From a bacterium (GTDB taxonomy: Bacteria > Bacillota > Bacilli > Lactobacillales > Streptococcaceae): a stretch of DNA of 64,000 nucleotides. Position 1 is the stretch's first letter; every line of letters begins with the position of its first letter. Positions 16,930 to 26,183 of this stretch are shown here, in pieces. The stretch spans positions 186,001 through 250,000 of the forward strand of contig CAJNCI010000002.1 of assembly GCA_905221215.1 (NCBI GenBank), given 5' to 3'. A program made the translations under genes and the position numbers. The notes beneath the pieces were generated by a model that saw only the letters and a program-made list of their open reading frames with translations, was not told the DNA's origin and did not search any database.

Positions 16930-17898
16930 ATGTCTCAACTATATGATATTACCATTGTAGGTGGTGGTCCTGTCGGTCTTTTTGCAGCCTTTTACGCCCA
17001 CCTACGCCAAGCCAAGATCCAAATCATTGACTCTCTTCCCCAACTAGGTGGACAGCCTGCTATTCTCTATCCTGAAAAGGAAATCCTAGACGTCCCAGGT
17101 TTCCCAAATCTGACTGGAGAAGAGTTGACTAACCGTCTAATCGAGCAATTAAACGGCTTTGATACCCCTATTCATCTCAATGAAACCGTTCTTGAAATTG
17201 AAAAACAAGATCAAGGCTTTGCCATTACAACTTCTAAAGGAAGTCACCTGTCTAAAACGGTCATCATCGCTATGGGTGGCGGTGCCTTCAAACCACGTCC
17301 GCTGGAACTAGAAGGCGTTGAGGGCTATGAAAATATTCACTACCACGTTTCCAATATTCAGCAATATGCTGGTAAGAAAGTGACGATTCTTGGTGGGGGA
17401 GACTCAGCTGTGGATTGGGCTCTGGCTTTTGAGAAAATTGCACCAACTACCCTTGTCCACCGCAGAGATAATTTTCGTGCCTTGGAACATAGTGTCCAAG
17501 CCTTGCAAGAATCATCTGTAACCATCAAGACACCATTTTTTCCTAGCCAACTCCTTGGAGATGGAAAAACGCTTGATAAACTTGAAATCACAAAAGTTAA
17601 ATCTGACGAAACAGAAACGATTGACCTAGACCACCTCTTTGTCAACTATGGTTTCAAATCTTCTGTCGGTAACCTTAAAAACTGGGGGCTGGACCTCAAC
17701 CGCCACAAGATTATCGTCAACAGCAAACAAGAATCCAGCCAAGCGGGTATCTATGCTATCGGTGACTGCTGCTACTATGACGGAAAAATTGATTTGATTG
17801 CGACAGGACTGGGAGAAGCTCCAACTGCTGTCAACAATGCCATCAATTACATCGACCCTGAGCAAAAAGTACAACCAAAACACTCAACTAGTTTATAA
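16930..17898 (+). CDS. Thioredoxin-reductase-like ferredoxin/flavodoxin-NADP+ reductase
   Basis: A 322-aa flavoprotein with an N-terminal FAD Rossmann motif (VGGGPVGLFAAF), a central NADPH motif (LGGGDSAVDWA) and a C-terminal FAD motif (GIYAIGDCC). The CxxC pair of true thioredoxin reductases is absent at the expected place, so it fits the type 2 ferredoxin/flavodoxin-NADP+ reductase group. The start at 16930 follows AAAGGAGA. A longer TTG-initiated reading would begin inside the BOX repeat and is rejected. Monocistronic, convergent with whiA. Confidence 0.88.
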   Translation: MSQLYDITIVGGGPVGLFAAFYAHLRQAKIQIIDSLPQLGGQPAILYPEKEILDVPGFPNLTGEELTNRLIEQLNGFDTPIHLNETVLEIEKQDQGFAITTSKGSHLSKTVIIAMGGGAFKPRPLELEGVEGYENIHYHVSNIQQYAGKKVTILGGGDSAVDWALAFEKIAPTTLVHRRDNFRALEHSVQALQESSVTIKTPFFPSQLLGDGKTLDKLEITKVKSDETETIDLDHLFVNYGFKSSVGNLKNWGLDLNRHKIIVNSKQESSQAGIYAIGDCCYYDGKIDLIATGLGEAPTAVNNAINYIDPEQKVQPKHSTSL

Positions 17899-17901
17899 AA
17901 A

Positions 17902-17934
17902 AGAACCACGAGTCACATAGGATTCGTGGTTTTA
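17902..17934. terminator. Convergent terminator FNR gene / whiA
   Basis: Stem GAACCACGAGTC / GATTCGTGGTTT with loop ACATAG, T-rich on the plus side and A-rich on the other. Sits between the two convergent stop codons and overlaps the whiA stop. Confidence 0.7.
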
Positions 17935-18843
17935 TAGTTCATCGGCTAATTTATTTATCTTTCTCAGTCTGTGGTTGACACCACTTTTGGTCAGAGGGGT
18001 GCTGAGGCTATCTGCTAACTGCTGGATAGAGTAGTCTGGATGCTGAATCCGCAGCTGCGCCACCTCCTGCAAATCCACTGGCAGATTTTCTAAACCCATG
18101 ATATCTTTAATTTTGCTGATGTTGTTGATAGTCTTCATACTGGCAGAAACTGTCCGAGCTATATTAGCTGTCTCGGCATTATTTGCCCGATTGAGATCAT
18201 TACGGGTTTCTCGCAAAATCTTAACCCGCTCAAAATCATCACGCGCCTGCATGGCTCCGATGACAATCAAGAAGTCCATAATGTCTTCGGCTCGCTGGAG
18301 ATAGGTCACAGCCCCCTTTTTGCGCTCAAGCACCTTGGCATCCAGTAAAAATTGCTGAAGAAGTGAGGCAATCCCTTGCGCGTGGTCCAGATAAACAGAA
18401 CTGATTTCCAACTGGTACTTGCCTGACTCAGGGTCACGGATGCTTCCATTTGCCAAGAAAGCGCCACAAAGATAAGCACGACCTGCTTCCTCGTCTGATA
18501 AAATCTCCTCGTCAATACCTGTTTCTAGACCAAAAAAGGAGTCTGCCAAGTGCAAATCACTCAGCAAGTCCTGCACCTTTTCATCTGTAAAAACGGTATA
18601 GACCCGATTCTTACGAAGATTACTTCTTTGGTGGTGTCGGATTTCTGATTTAATTTCATAGAAATGGAGAAAGGACTCATATAGGTGACGAGCCAGTTTA
18701 GCATTTTCTGTCACAACTGACAAGGTCAAACCCGAAGTCGAGAGACCGATACTACCAGACATCTTGATAATGGCAGACAATTCATACCGGCTTAGATGGT
18801 GCTGACCTAGGATTTCTTCTTTTACTGCTACTGTGAAACTCAT
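17932..18843 (-). CDS. whiA: DNA-binding protein WhiA
   Basis: A 303-aa WhiA with the N-terminal LAGLIDADG-derived domain ([14 protein letters not shown] near residue 127). The C-terminal helix-turn-helix region ends in [20 protein letters not shown]. Homologues bind DNA and affect cell division and chromosome segregation; no nuclease activity is expected. It overlaps yvcK by 4 nt in the widely conserved rapZ-yvcK-whiA operon. Confidence 0.94.
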   Translation of the reverse strand: MSFTVAVKEEILGQHHLSRYELSAIIKMSGSIGLSTSGLTLSVVTENAKLARHLYESFLHFYEIKSEIRHHQRSNLRKNRVYTVFTDEKVQDLLSDLHLADSFFGLETGIDEEILSDEEAGRAYLCGAFLANGSIRDPESGKYQLEISSVYLDHAQGIASLLQQFLLDAKVLERKKGAVTYLQRAEDIMDFLIVIGAMQARDDFERVKILRETRNDLNRANNAETANIARTVSASMKTINNISKIKDIMGLENLPVDLQEVAQLRIQHPDYSIQQLADSLSTPLTKSGVNHRLRKINKLADEL

Positions 18844-19817
18844 TTTCTCACCTGTATAATCCGCATCAACTCATCCACGATCAAATCTCCATCGTGGAAG
18901 GCACCCCCATTTTCCAGACGAAGGAAGTTGGATGAAATCACACGTGGAACTTGCTTACAAAGACCAGCAAAATCATGTTCCACCTGCACCAAGTATTCAT
19001 CAAAACGGTTGGAATTCATGTATTCCTGAGGCACTTTTTCAATATTCACCAAGACAGTATCGATAAAAGGGCGACCAAGGTGACGATGCAAGACCTCCAC
19101 GTGGTCACTATCTGTAAAGTGTTCTGTCTCCCCACGTTGGGTCATGATATTACAGACATAGGCGATTTCTGCCTTGGTTTCCAAAAGCGCCTGCCCGATT
19201 TCCTTAATCACGATATTAGGTAAAATCGAGGTAAAGAGGGAACCAGGTCCTAGGACAATCATGTCACTTTCAAGAATGGTCTGCACTACTCGACGGCTAG
19301 CCAGAGGCGTATCATCGTTGAGGGTATTGGTCACATAGACATGGTCAATCATGCCTGGATGGTCCGCTATATGGCTCTCTCCAGCCACCTCTGTCCCATC
19401 CTGAAAGACTGCGTGCAATGTCAAAGGATGGTCACTGGAAGGATAAATCTTCCCAGTGGTATGGAAAAATTTGCTCAATAACTGCATGGCATTATAGGTC
19501 GAACCCTGCATTTCTGACAGGCCTGCGATAATGAGATTACCCAATGGATGGCCAGCAAAGGCTCCAGCATCTTCAGAGAAGCGATACTGAAAGACCTTTT
19601 CATAAAACTTAGGCATATCTGACATGGCCACAAGGACATTGCGAAGATCACCTGGCGGTGTCAACTGCTGCATATTTTTTCTGAGTTCACCTGAAGAACC
19701 ACCATCATCCGCCACCGTTACGATAGCAGCGATTTCCACATCTTTTTCACGCAGACTTTTAAGAATGACGGGGATCCCAGTCCCTCCACCAATCACCGTT
19801 ATCTTTGGTTTTCTCAT
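18840..19817 (-). CDS. yvcK: YvcK/GlmR family regulator
   Basis: A 325-aa YvcK (GlmR, CofD-like fold). The N-terminus has [15 protein letters not shown], followed by [14 protein letters not shown] and [11 protein letters not shown], the conserved nucleotide-sugar-binding segments. In B. subtilis the protein binds UDP-GlcNAc and stimulates GlmS, steering carbon into the cell wall; the role here is inferred. It overlaps whiA and rapZ by 4 nt each. Its pathway meets glmM and cdaA, which are encoded nearby. Confidence 0.93.
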   Translation of the reverse strand: MRKPKITVIGGGTGIPVILKSLREKDVEIAAIVTVADDGGSSGELRKNMQQLTPPGDLRNVLVAMSDMPKFYEKVFQYRFSEDAGAFAGHPLGNLIIAGLSEMQGSTYNAMQLLSKFFHTTGKIYPSSDHPLTLHAVFQDGTEVAGESHIADHPGMIDHVYVTNTLNDDTPLASRRVVQTILESDMIVLGPGSLFTSILPNIVIKEIGQALLETKAEIAYVCNIMTQRGETEHFTDSDHVEVLHRHLGRPFIDTVLVNIEKVPQEYMNSNRFDEYLVQVEHDFAGLCKQVPRVISSNFLRLENGGAFHDGDLIVDELMRIIQVRK

Positions 19818-20704
19818 GAACGGTTTACCGTTTCCTTTCTTCGGTCTTTGTCGCGATGCCCTTCATTAACAGGCCAATTCTTGGATAAGTCCTGCGCCAA
19901 GCGTTTGGCAAAGGCCACACTACGGTGTTGTCCACCCGTACATCCCATGGCAATGGTCAAAACGGACTTCCCTTCCTTTTGGTAACTTGGCAAAATTGGC
20001 TCAATCAAAGCCAACAAATGCTGATAAAAATCTTCTGACTCAGGATGATTCATGACATAGTCATAAACTGGTTCATCTACACCCGTTTGGTTTCGCAGTT
20101 CTGGAAGGTAGTATGGATTTGGCAAGAATCGGACATCAAATACCAAGTCCGCATCAATCGGGATTCCATATTTAAAGCCAAAAGACATGACTTCGATACG
20201 GAAAGACTGGGCTTGTTCTTGATCTGAAAACTGCTCTGCAAGGGTTTTACGCAGCTCACGAGGAGTCAGTTCAGTCGTATCCACCACATTTTGGCTCATA
20301 TTTTTCAAAGGTGCCAAGAGCTCACGTTCTAGCTTGATTCCATCCAAAATCCGTCCATCTGCTGCTAGTGGGTGACTCCGTCTGGTTTCCTTGTAACGAG
20401 CGACCAATTCCTTATCAGCTGCATCCAAAAAGAGAATTTTAAAGTCCAGTTCTTCCTTGTTTTCCAGCTCATCCAAAACAGCTTGAATCTCTGAGAAGAA
20501 AGAACGGCTACGCATATCCACTACCAAGGCCAACTTATGGTCGTCTTCCTTTGTTTCCACCAACTGCAAAAACTTAGGCAAGAGAGCTGGAGGCATATTA
20601 TCAATAGTAAAATAACCCAAATCTTCGAAGGACTGAATGGCAACTGTTTTCCCTGCACCACTCATTCCTGTCACAATCACCAAGTGAAGTTGTTTCTTTG
20701 TCAT
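19814..20704 (-). CDS. rapZ: RNase adapter / nucleotide-binding protein RapZ (YvcJ)
   Basis: A 296-aa P-loop protein with Walker [16 protein letters not shown] in the next strand, and the C-terminal block [10 protein letters not shown] typical of RapZ/YvcJ. In E. coli RapZ directs RNase E to GlmZ. In Firmicutes YvcJ binds and hydrolyses nucleotides and affects competence. First gene of rapZ-yvcK-whiA. No clear promoter is visible, and its Shine-Dalgarno (AAGGAGAG) lies within ~10 nt of the terminator that ends the dfr-ridA operon. Confidence 0.93.
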   Translation of the reverse strand: MTKKQLHLVIVTGMSGAGKTVAIQSFEDLGYFTIDNMPPALLPKFLQLVETKEDDHKLALVVDMRSRSFFSEIQAVLDELENKEELDFKILFLDAADKELVARYKETRRSHPLAADGRILDGIKLERELLAPLKNMSQNVVDTTELTPRELRKTLAEQFSDQEQAQSFRIEVMSFGFKYGIPIDADLVFDVRFLPNPYYLPELRNQTGVDEPVYDYVMNHPESEDFYQHLLALIEPILPSYQKEGKSVLTIAMGCTGGQHRSVAFAKRLAQDLSKNWPVNEGHRDKDRRKETVNRS

Positions 20705-20720
20705 CTATCTCTCCTTATAT

Positions 20721-20748
20721 CAAAAGAAGTTTGGCAACACCAAACTTC
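20721..20748 (-). terminator. Terminator of dfr-clpX-ysxC-ridA operon, just before rapZ
   Basis: Perfect 9-bp stem GAAGTTTGG / CCAAACTTC (20726-20734 with 20740-20748), loop CAACA on the plus strand, then TTTT on the minus strand. rapZ's ribosome site starts a few nucleotides further on. Confidence 0.75.
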
Positions 20749-20755
20749 AACTAGC

Positions 20756-21136
20756 TTATCCAATCTCTGCGATGACTTCGATTTCGACTTTTACATCACG
20801 AGGAAGACGAGCTACCTCTACTGCTGAACGAGCTGGAAATTCCTCTTTAAAGGCCGTTTGGTAAACCTCGTTAAAAGGAACAAAGTCGTTCATATCGCTC
20901 AAGAAGCAAGTTGTTTTGACAACATGGTCAAAGTCAGTTCCTGCCTCTGCCAAAATAGCACCAATATTTTTCAAGACTTGTTCTGTCTGTTCTTGGATAG
21001 TCTCTCCAACGATTTCCCCAGTTTCAGGAGATAGGGGCACTTGACCGCTAGCAAACAAAAGGTTGCCAACGATTTTTCCTTGAACATAGGGTCCGATAGC
21101 TTTTGGAGCTTTGTCTGTATGAATTGTTTTTGCCAT
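20756..21136 (-). CDS. ridA: RidA/YjgF family reactive-intermediate deaminase
   Basis: A 126-aa Rid protein. The sequence shows APKAIGPYVQGKIVGNLLFASGQ at the start and the C-terminal block PARSAVEVARLPRDVKVEIE, with the Arg that binds substrate carboxylates in RidA. These trimers hydrolyse reactive enamine/imine intermediates from PLP enzymes. Last gene of the dfr operon, 10 nt after ysxC, before a strong terminator. Confidence 0.92.
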   Translation of the reverse strand: MAKTIHTDKAPKAIGPYVQGKIVGNLLFASGQVPLSPETGEIVGETIQEQTEQVLKNIGAILAEAGTDFDHVVKTTCFLSDMNDFVPFNEVYQTAFKEEFPARSAVEVARLPRDVKVEIEVIAEIG

Positions 21137-21146
21137 TTTATTTTCC

Positions 21147-21734
21147 TCACAATTTTTCTAAGATTGCATCCCAAGCCTCATCCATCCCTGCCTTGCTGAC
21201 AGATGAAAAGAGGATAAAGTCGTCACTTGGGTCAAAGTTTAATTTCTTTTTGATTGCTGATTCGTGCTTATTCCATTTACCACGAGGAATCTTGTCCGCC
21301 TTGGTCGCCACAATGATGACTGGAATCTCATAATACTTGAGAAATTCGTACATCTGCACATCATCTGCTGACGGGTCATGACGAAGGTCAACTAGACTAA
21401 CAACTGCACGGAGATTTTCCCGAGTCGTTAGATACTCCTCAATCATGCGCCCCCACTTTTCACGTTCCTTTTTGGAAACGCGGGCATAACCATAACCAGG
21501 AACATCCACAAAGCGCATCTTGTCGTCGATATTAAAGAAGTTGAGCAGCTGAGTTTTACCAGGTTTCCCCGATGTACGAGCCAGATTCTTACGATTCAGC
21601 ATAGTATTGATAAAGCTAGACTTGCCAACATTTGAACGCCCTGCAAGAGCGATCTCTGGCAGTTCATCCTGCGGATAGTGGGACTTATTAGCCGCACTGA
21701 GCAAGATTTCAGCATTATGTGTATTAAGTTCCAT
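21147..21734 (-). CDS. ysxC: Ribosome biogenesis GTPase YsxC (EngB)
   Basis: A 195-aa small GTPase. G1 is [10 protein letters not shown]3 is DVPGYGYA and G4 is TKADK. YsxC assists late assembly of the 50S subunit. Start ATG at 21734, preceded by GAGGTGACT. An alternative GTG two codons upstream is part of that ribosome site. It follows clpX by 8 nt, the conserved clpX-ysxC pairing of Firmicutes. Confidence 0.95.
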   Translation of the reverse strand: MELNTHNAEILLSAANKSHYPQDELPEIALAGRSNVGKSSFINTMLNRKNLARTSGKPGKTQLLNFFNIDDKMRFVDVPGYGYARVSKKEREKWGRMIEEYLTTRENLRAVVSLVDLRHDPSADDVQMYEFLKYYEIPVIIVATKADKIPRGKWNKHESAIKKKLNFDPSDDFILFSSVSKAGMDEAWDAILEKL

Positions 21735-21742
21735 AGTCACCT

Positions 21743-22975
21743 CTAGGCTGTTTCTAGGATTGGTTTATCCGTTCCATCGACAGCTTCTTTTGTGATGCGA
21801 ACCAATTTCACATTTTCCTGACTCGGCACTTCAAACATGACATCTAGCATGGTTTCTTCGATAATCGAGCGAAGACCACGCGCCCCTGTCTTGCGTTCGA
21901 TAGCCTTATTGGCAATTTCCTGAAGGGCTTCGTCGTCAAATTCCAACTCGACATCATCATAAGAAAGCAAGGTTTGGTACTGTTTCACCAAAGCATTTCT
22001 TGGCTCTTTCAAGATACGAACCAAGTCATCAACCGTCAATTGTTCAAGAGCAGCAAAGACAGGCAAACGTCCAATCAACTCAGGGATAATACCAAATTTT
22101 TGAATATCTTCTGCGATGATTTCTTGCATGTAAGAGCTGTTTTCGTCAATCGCCTTATTGTTTTGACCAAACCCGATGACTTTTTCACCCAGACGTTGTT
22201 TGACGATTTCTTCAATACCATCAAAAGCACCACCCACGATGAAGAGGATATTTTTAGTATCCACTTGAATCATCTCTTGTTGTGGATGTTTACGTCCACC
22301 TTGAGGCGGCACGCTAGCAACGGTTCCCTCGATAATCTTGAGAAGGGCTTGTTGCACCCCTTCACCAGAAACGTCACGTGTGATAGACACGTTCTCACTC
22401 TTCTTGGCAATCTTGTCAATTTCATCCACATAGATAATCCCACGCTCTGCTCGCTCAATGTTAAAGTCAGCAGCCTGCAAGAGTTTGAGGAGGATATTTT
22501 CCACGTCCTCACCCACATAACCAGCCTCAGTAAGAGCTGTCGCATCCGCGATCGCAAAAGGTACATTCAAGCTCTTAGCCAAGGTCTGAGCAAGGAAAGT
22601 TTTCCCTGAACCAGTTGGACCAATCATCAAGATGTTTGACTTCTGCAAATCCACATCTTCTGACTCTTCACGCGTATCGTGGAAATTGATGCGTTTGTAG
22701 TGGTTGTAAACCGCCACTGCTAAAGCCCGTTTTGCACGATCTTGACCAATTACATAGTGGTTCAAGATATGGAGGAGTTCGATTGGTTTTGGTACCTCAG
22801 ACAAGTCTGCCAAGACTTCCTCAGCCAACTCCTCCCGAATGATTTCCTGAGCCAACTCCACACATTCATTACAAATAAAGGCGTTGTTCCCAGCGATTAT
22901 TTTTTGTACTTCTTCTTGGCTTTTGCCACAAAATGAGCAATAAACCATCATATCATTATTCCTATTTGTAGGCAT
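21743..22975 (-). CDS. clpX: ClpX, ATPase subunit of ClpXP protease
   Basis: A 410-aa ClpX. The N-terminal C4 zinc-binding domain has YCSFCGKSQ and [10 protein letters not shown]+ motifs follow: Walker A GPTGSGKT, Walker [14 protein letters not shown], and the sensor region. The pore loops are GYVGEDVE and [10 protein letters not shown]. The ClpP-docking IGF loop is VIGFGQ. It unfolds tagged proteins for ClpP. Preceded by a GGAAGGA Shine-Dalgarno, 36 nt after the 56-aa membrane gene. Confidence 0.97.
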   Translation of the reverse strand: MPTNRNNDMMVYCSFCGKSQEEVQKIIAGNNAFICNECVELAQEIIREELAEEVLADLSEVPKPIELLHILNHYVIGQDRAKRALAVAVYNHYKRINFHDTREESEDVDLQKSNILMIGPTGSGKTFLAQTLAKSLNVPFAIADATALTEAGYVGEDVENILLKLLQAADFNIERAERGIIYVDEIDKIAKKSENVSITRDVSGEGVQQALLKIIEGTVASVPPQGGRKHPQQEMIQVDTKNILFIVGGAFDGIEEIVKQRLGEKVIGFGQNNKAIDENSSYMQEIIAEDIQKFGIIPELIGRLPVFAALEQLTVDDLVRILKEPRNALVKQYQTLLSYDDVELEFDDEALQEIANKAIERKTGARGLRSIIEETMLDVMFEVPSQENVKLVRITKEAVDGTDKPILETA

Positions 22976-23011
22976 GATTTCCTTCCGTTCTATTCTATAC
23001 TGTCATTCTAT

Positions 23012-23182
23012 CTAAAATAAGGTCATGTAAAAAGCATGGACACTATTGACCAAATTGGTAAAGGCATTTAACCAGAGCAGGACAGAAAGTCCATAGCGCT
23101 TTTTACGAAAAGCCTGTGCTCCTGCAAGTAAGCAGACTAAACACAGCATGGCTGTGAAAAAACCAAATATACTACGTTCCAT
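23012..23182 (-). CDS. Small membrane protein (56 aa) between dfr and clpX
   Basis: Not recognised by name. The 56-aa product begins [20 protein letters not shown]. It has two hydrophobic segments (about 5-22 and 32-55) separated by a positively charged RKKRYG turn, so a two-helix hairpin is expected. Its ATG shares one base with the dfr stop codon (TAATG), and dfr's 3' end supplies the GAAAGGAAG ribosome site. Translation is therefore probably coupled. The clean frame, good start and operon position support a real gene, though it is short. Confidence 0.65.
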   Translation of the reverse strand: MERSIFGFFTAMLCLVCLLAGAQAFRKKRYGLSVLLWLNAFTNLVNSVHAFYMTLF

Positions 23183-23688
23183 TAGACTTCCTTTCTCTTG
23201 CGATATTGGATGGTAAAATCATAAAGATTCTTCTCATCTTTGGTGTAGTATTTGCTTGAAACTGTCTCAAACAGAGACAAGTCAAACTCTTCAGGGAAAT
23301 AGGTATCTCCCTCCACCCGAGCATGAATGTGAGTCACAATCACTTCGTCAAGGTAAGGTTCAAAAGCCTGAAAAATTTGCTTTCCACCGAGAATATAAAG
23401 ATTCTTATCTTGATCCTGATACCAGTCGAGAACAGACTGGATATCGTAAAAAGTAACAACCCCGTCTATCTTTTCTTCAGAATTACGCGTCAAAATCAAG
23501 GTCTCCCGTTTTGGAAGCAAGCGACGCCCTATTCCATCAAAGGTCACACGCCCCATCAAGATAGCATGATTCAGAGTTGTTTCTTTGAAGTGTTGCAGTT
23601 CTGCTGGCAAATGCCAAGGCAGACGATTGTCCTTACCAATCACACCCTCTTCATCCTGGGCCCAAATAGCTACGATTTTCTTAGTCAT
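23182..23688 (-). CDS. folA: Dihydrofolate reductase with Leu100
   Basis: A 168-aa DHFR that makes tetrahydrofolate from dihydrofolate with NADPH. Visible motifs are [22 protein letters not shown] (two blocks), the NADPH segment [10 protein letters not shown], and ILGGKQIFQ. Counting from Met1, residue 100 is Leu (codon CTC in NLYILGGKQ). Susceptible pneumococci have Ile there, and I100L is the established main cause of trimethoprim resistance. First gene of the dfr-small membrane protein-clpX-ysxC-ridA operon, with an extended -10 (TGA-TAAAAT, 23716-23721). Confidence 0.95.
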   Translation of the reverse strand: MTKKIVAIWAQDEEGVIGKDNRLPWHLPAELQHFKETTLNHAILMGRVTFDGIGRRLLPKRETLILTRNSEEKIDGVVTFYDIQSVLDWYQDQDKNLYILGGKQIFQAFEPYLDEVIVTHIHARVEGDTYFPEEFDLSLFETVSSKYYTKDEKNLYDFTIQYRKRKEV

Positions 23689-23765
23689 GCTTCCATCCTT
23701 TTCATTGATAGTACTATTTTATCAAAAAACTCGAAAAAAGACTGGTTTGGAATAGCTTACAAAAT

Positions 23766-23799
23766 AGAAAAAATCTGTAAGAAATTCCCTACAGATTTA
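23766..23799 (-). terminator. Terminator of dpr
   Basis: Perfect 9-bp stem AAATCTGTA / TACAGATTT (minus strand, 23790-23798 with 23771-23779), loop GGGAATTTCT, followed by a U-run, 20 nt after the dpr stop. Confidence 0.8.
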
Positions 23800-23817
23800 T
23801 CTATGTTGCCTTGTTTC

Positions 23818-24336
23818 TTACAAACCAGGTGCTTGTCCAAGTTCTGCGGCAAGCATCCAAACTGTTTTCTCAAGTTCAGCCTTAGCACCAACAAAAATAT
23901 CGTTTGTAACATCATCGCCTTCTTCGTCAGTCACATCCAACGCTTTTTGGAAAAGAGTGATGAGGTAGCGATAAATAGCTAGAACACGTTCCAAGCTTTC
24001 TTCAACATTACGGTATTCACCAGCTTCTTCTTCGATTTCACTGTTTTGAAGGAACTCTGTCAAAGTAGAGAATGGGCTTCCACCAAGTGTGATCAAGCGT
24101 TCGCTGATTTCATCTAAATGACCATCAAGAGCATCCATGTACTCATCCATTTTTGGATGCCATACAAGGAAACCACGACCACGCATGTACCAGTGTACTT
24201 GATGCAAAGCAACGTGGGCTACGTACAAATCAGCAACAGCTTGGTTCAAGACTTCCTTTGTTTTTGCCAATGCTACTGGCGCTGCTTTTGTCAATGATGT
24301 TACGTCTTTTACTGCTTCTTTTTTCAATTCTACCAT
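23818..24336 (-). CDS. dpr: Dps-like peroxide resistance protein Dpr
   Basis: A 172-aa Dps-family ferritin-like protein. The ferroxidase ligands lie in [11 protein letters not shown] (helix A) and [18 protein letters not shown] (helix B). Dpr dodecamers take up Fe2+ and stop Fenton chemistry, which matters in catalase-negative streptococci that make H2O2. The start at 24336 is preceded by GAGG at 8 nt; a longer reading from 24354 has no ribosome site. Its promoter carries a 19-bp palindrome over the -10 box. Confidence 0.93.
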   Translation of the reverse strand: MVELKKEAVKDVTSLTKAAPVALAKTKEVLNQAVADLYVAHVALHQVHWYMRGRGFLVWHPKMDEYMDALDGHLDEISERLITLGGSPFSTLTEFLQNSEIEEEAGEYRNVEESLERVLAIYRYLITLFQKALDVTDEEGDDVTNDIFVGAKAELEKTVWMLAAELGQAPGL

Positions 24337-24386
24337 TTTCTTTACCTCGTTCATTATTATTTGTAACCACTTCTTAATGATTACTA

Positions 24387-24405
24387 CCTTAGTATACTAC
24401 TAAGG
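24387..24405 (-). promoter_or_regulatory. Palindrome over the dpr -10 box, candidate operator
   Basis: Perfect inverted repeat CCTTAGTA-TAC-TACTAAGG. On the minus strand the promoter is TTGCTA (24414-24419), 17 bp, TATACT (24391-24396), so the palindrome covers the -10 and start-site side. A repressor bound here would block dpr. It does not match the PerR box I know. Confidence 0.5.
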
Positions 24406-24419
24406 AAAACAAATAGCAA
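24391..24419 (-). promoter_or_regulatory. dpr promoter
   Basis: Minus strand TTGCTA, 17-bp spacer, TATACT, about 54 bp before the start codon. See the overlapping palindrome. Confidence 0.65.
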
Positions 24420-24464
24420 GCCAAATGACTCACATGAGAAAAGTTGCAATAGACTGATAATTTA

Positions 24465-24577
24465 ATACTCAATGAAAATCAAAGAGCAAACTAGGAAGCT
24501 AGCCGCAAGTTGCTCAAAACACTGTTTTGAGATTGCAGATAGAACTGATGTGGTTTGAAGAAGTTTTCAAAGAGTAT
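24465..24577 (-). repeat. Truncated BOX element
   Basis: boxC and most of boxB are present (ATACTCAATGAAAATC... CAAAACACTGTTTTGAGATTG). The sequence then jumps from AGAACTGA straight to TGTGGTTTGAAGAAG, losing the boxA segment with the BOXA1R site. About 40 bp are missing compared with the complete copies. Lies between dpr and lytC. Confidence 0.85.
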
Positions 24578-24637
24578 AAGAATTTTTTAGAATAAAACAC
24601 AGTCCCCTTCCACCTCTCGTAACTACGACAAAATAAA

Positions 24638-24672
24638 GAAAAAGAGGATGCAACTTTCTTGCACACTCCTTT
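24638..24672 (-). terminator. Terminator of lytC
   Basis: Minus-strand stem AAAGGAGTGTGCAA / TTGCATCCTCTTT (one mismatch, two G-U pairs) with loop GAAAG and a trailing U-run, 15 nt after the stop codon. Confidence 0.65.
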
Positions 24673-24686
24673 CTCAACTTTATATC

Positions 24687-26168
24687 TTAATACCAAACGC
24701 TGACATCAACACGTCCACGAATTCCTTTTAAGTATTCAGATGAGGTATATTGCCATCCTTTTTCACCTGAATAATGAGGATTTGTCCAATCAAGCGCATC
24801 CGTATAGGCTGCTACCCAGTTAACATGTTGCAAAATATCAGGATGATTCAAACGAGTTTGTAAAAGTTGACGGTAGCTATAAACTTTCACATTTTGATAA
24901 CCAGCTTGTTTCATTGTTGCCATATATTTGTTGATAATCTTGACCCAGGTTCCAGTATCACTTGGAGCTCTCTTGCTCTTATTGACATATTCCCAGTTCT
25001 CAACATCGTAGTAGATAGGGTAAGACAAGTTCATCTTGTATTTTTTCAAGAGTTCAATGGTTTGATTAGCATCATTCTCAGCATCAGTCTCATTTTCAGC
25101 ATAAGTATAGAGGTAAACACCGTAAGGAATTCCAAGACGGTTTAACTCCTTAATATTATGAGCCAATTCCTTGTCCTCAGTTCCACTATAGCCCAAACGA
25201 ACAATGACTCCATCAACGCCATTATCATCGATGACCTTTTTCCAGTCACTGATACGACCATTGTGTTCACTGACATCGATAACTTTTTTAACTTGATCAG
25301 TCCCAACTTGTTCTTCACGATGGTTAAAGAAATAACGTCTGCCATTTCGGTGAACCCAGCCAACATTCAAGTCTTTCTTTTCTTTTAACTCACCTGAGTC
25401 AGAAAAAATATAGCGAGCATCATCCATGACTAATTCACCAGTCGCCATAGCACCACTTCCTGTCAAATAGTAGTTACCCTGCCACTCATCTTTAGCCATG
25501 TAACCCCACTTCTTGAAATAGTACCACTTGCCGTCTACCTTTTGCCACTCTTGATTTGCATAAGAACCATCAGACTTGAGATAGAAGTAAGACGAATAGG
25601 CTGGATCATAGAGCCATTCATTTTGCATCATGGCACCTTGACCATTTAAGAAATAACTTCCCTGCCATTGACTTTTAGCTAAATAGCCCCATTTTTTAAA
25701 ATAGTACCATTTACCTCCAACAGAATGCCATTCCTGGTTAGCATAAGAGCCATCAGACTTCAGGTAAAACCAATTCTTATAGGCGTTATCATAAACCCAT
25801 TCATTCTTAGCCATATAACCACCTGATTTCAGGTAGTAATTGCCCTGCCACTCATTTTGAGAATAACGACCGTCTGACTTAATATAAAACCAAGCCTTAT
25901 AGTAGTTATCAAAAATCCACTCACTCTTTGCTTTGGAACCATCAGCCTTTACATAATAATCCCCCTCCCAGTGGGCAGAAGCAGTGGTCTTTACACCTGC
26001 ACTCGTTTGAGTTTTATTAAAAGACTGATTTTGCTCTGAACTACTTGAAACTGTCCTTGTATCCTGCGAAGTTGTTGCTACTTCAGTTTCATTTGCAGCG
26101 ACATGTCTAGTTGCCAAGCCTAGTAAGCAGATACTTGCTAATCCAATTTTTCCAATCTTTGTTTTCAA
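24687..26168 (-). CDS. lytC: Choline-binding lysozyme LytC (GH25)
   Basis: About 493 aa. A signal peptide (cut near AA-NET) is followed by a Ser/Thr-rich linker and ~11 aromatic repeats of choline-binding type (residues ~60-275, e.g. GKWYYFKKWGYMAKDEW). The C-terminal GH25 muramidase domain has its acidic pair in VIDVSEHNG and YYDVENWE. This order, repeats first and catalytic domain last, is that of pneumococcal LytC. Two 60-residue three-unit blocks within the repeats are near-duplicates. TTG at 26168 is preferred as start because AGGAGAGG precedes it by 8 nt and a signal peptide begins at once. The tpiA terminator lies just upstream. Confidence 0.88.
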   Translation of the reverse strand: MKTKIGKIGLASICLLGLATRHVAANETEVATTSQDTRTVSSSSEQNQSFNKTQTSAGVKTTASAHWEGDYYVKADGSKAKSEWIFDNYYKAWFYIKSDGRYSQNEWQGNYYLKSGGYMAKNEWVYDNAYKNWFYLKSDGSYANQEWHSVGGKWYYFKKWGYLAKSQWQGSYFLNGQGAMMQNEWLYDPAYSSYFYLKSDGSYANQEWQKVDGKWYYFKKWGYMAKDEWQGNYYLTGSGAMATGELVMDDARYIFSDSGELKEKKDLNVGWVHRNGRRYFFNHREEQVGTDQVKKVIDVSEHNGRISDWKKVIDDNGVDGVIVRLGYSGTEDKELAHNIKELNRLGIPYGVYLYTYAENETDAENDANQTIELLKKYKMNLSYPIYYDVENWEYVNKSKRAPSDTGTWVKIINKYMATMKQAGYQNVKVYSYRQLLQTRLNHPDILQHVNWVAAYTDALDWTNPHYSGEKGWQYTSSEYLKGIRGRVDVSVWY

Positions 26169-26183
26169 TCTTTCCTCTCCTAT

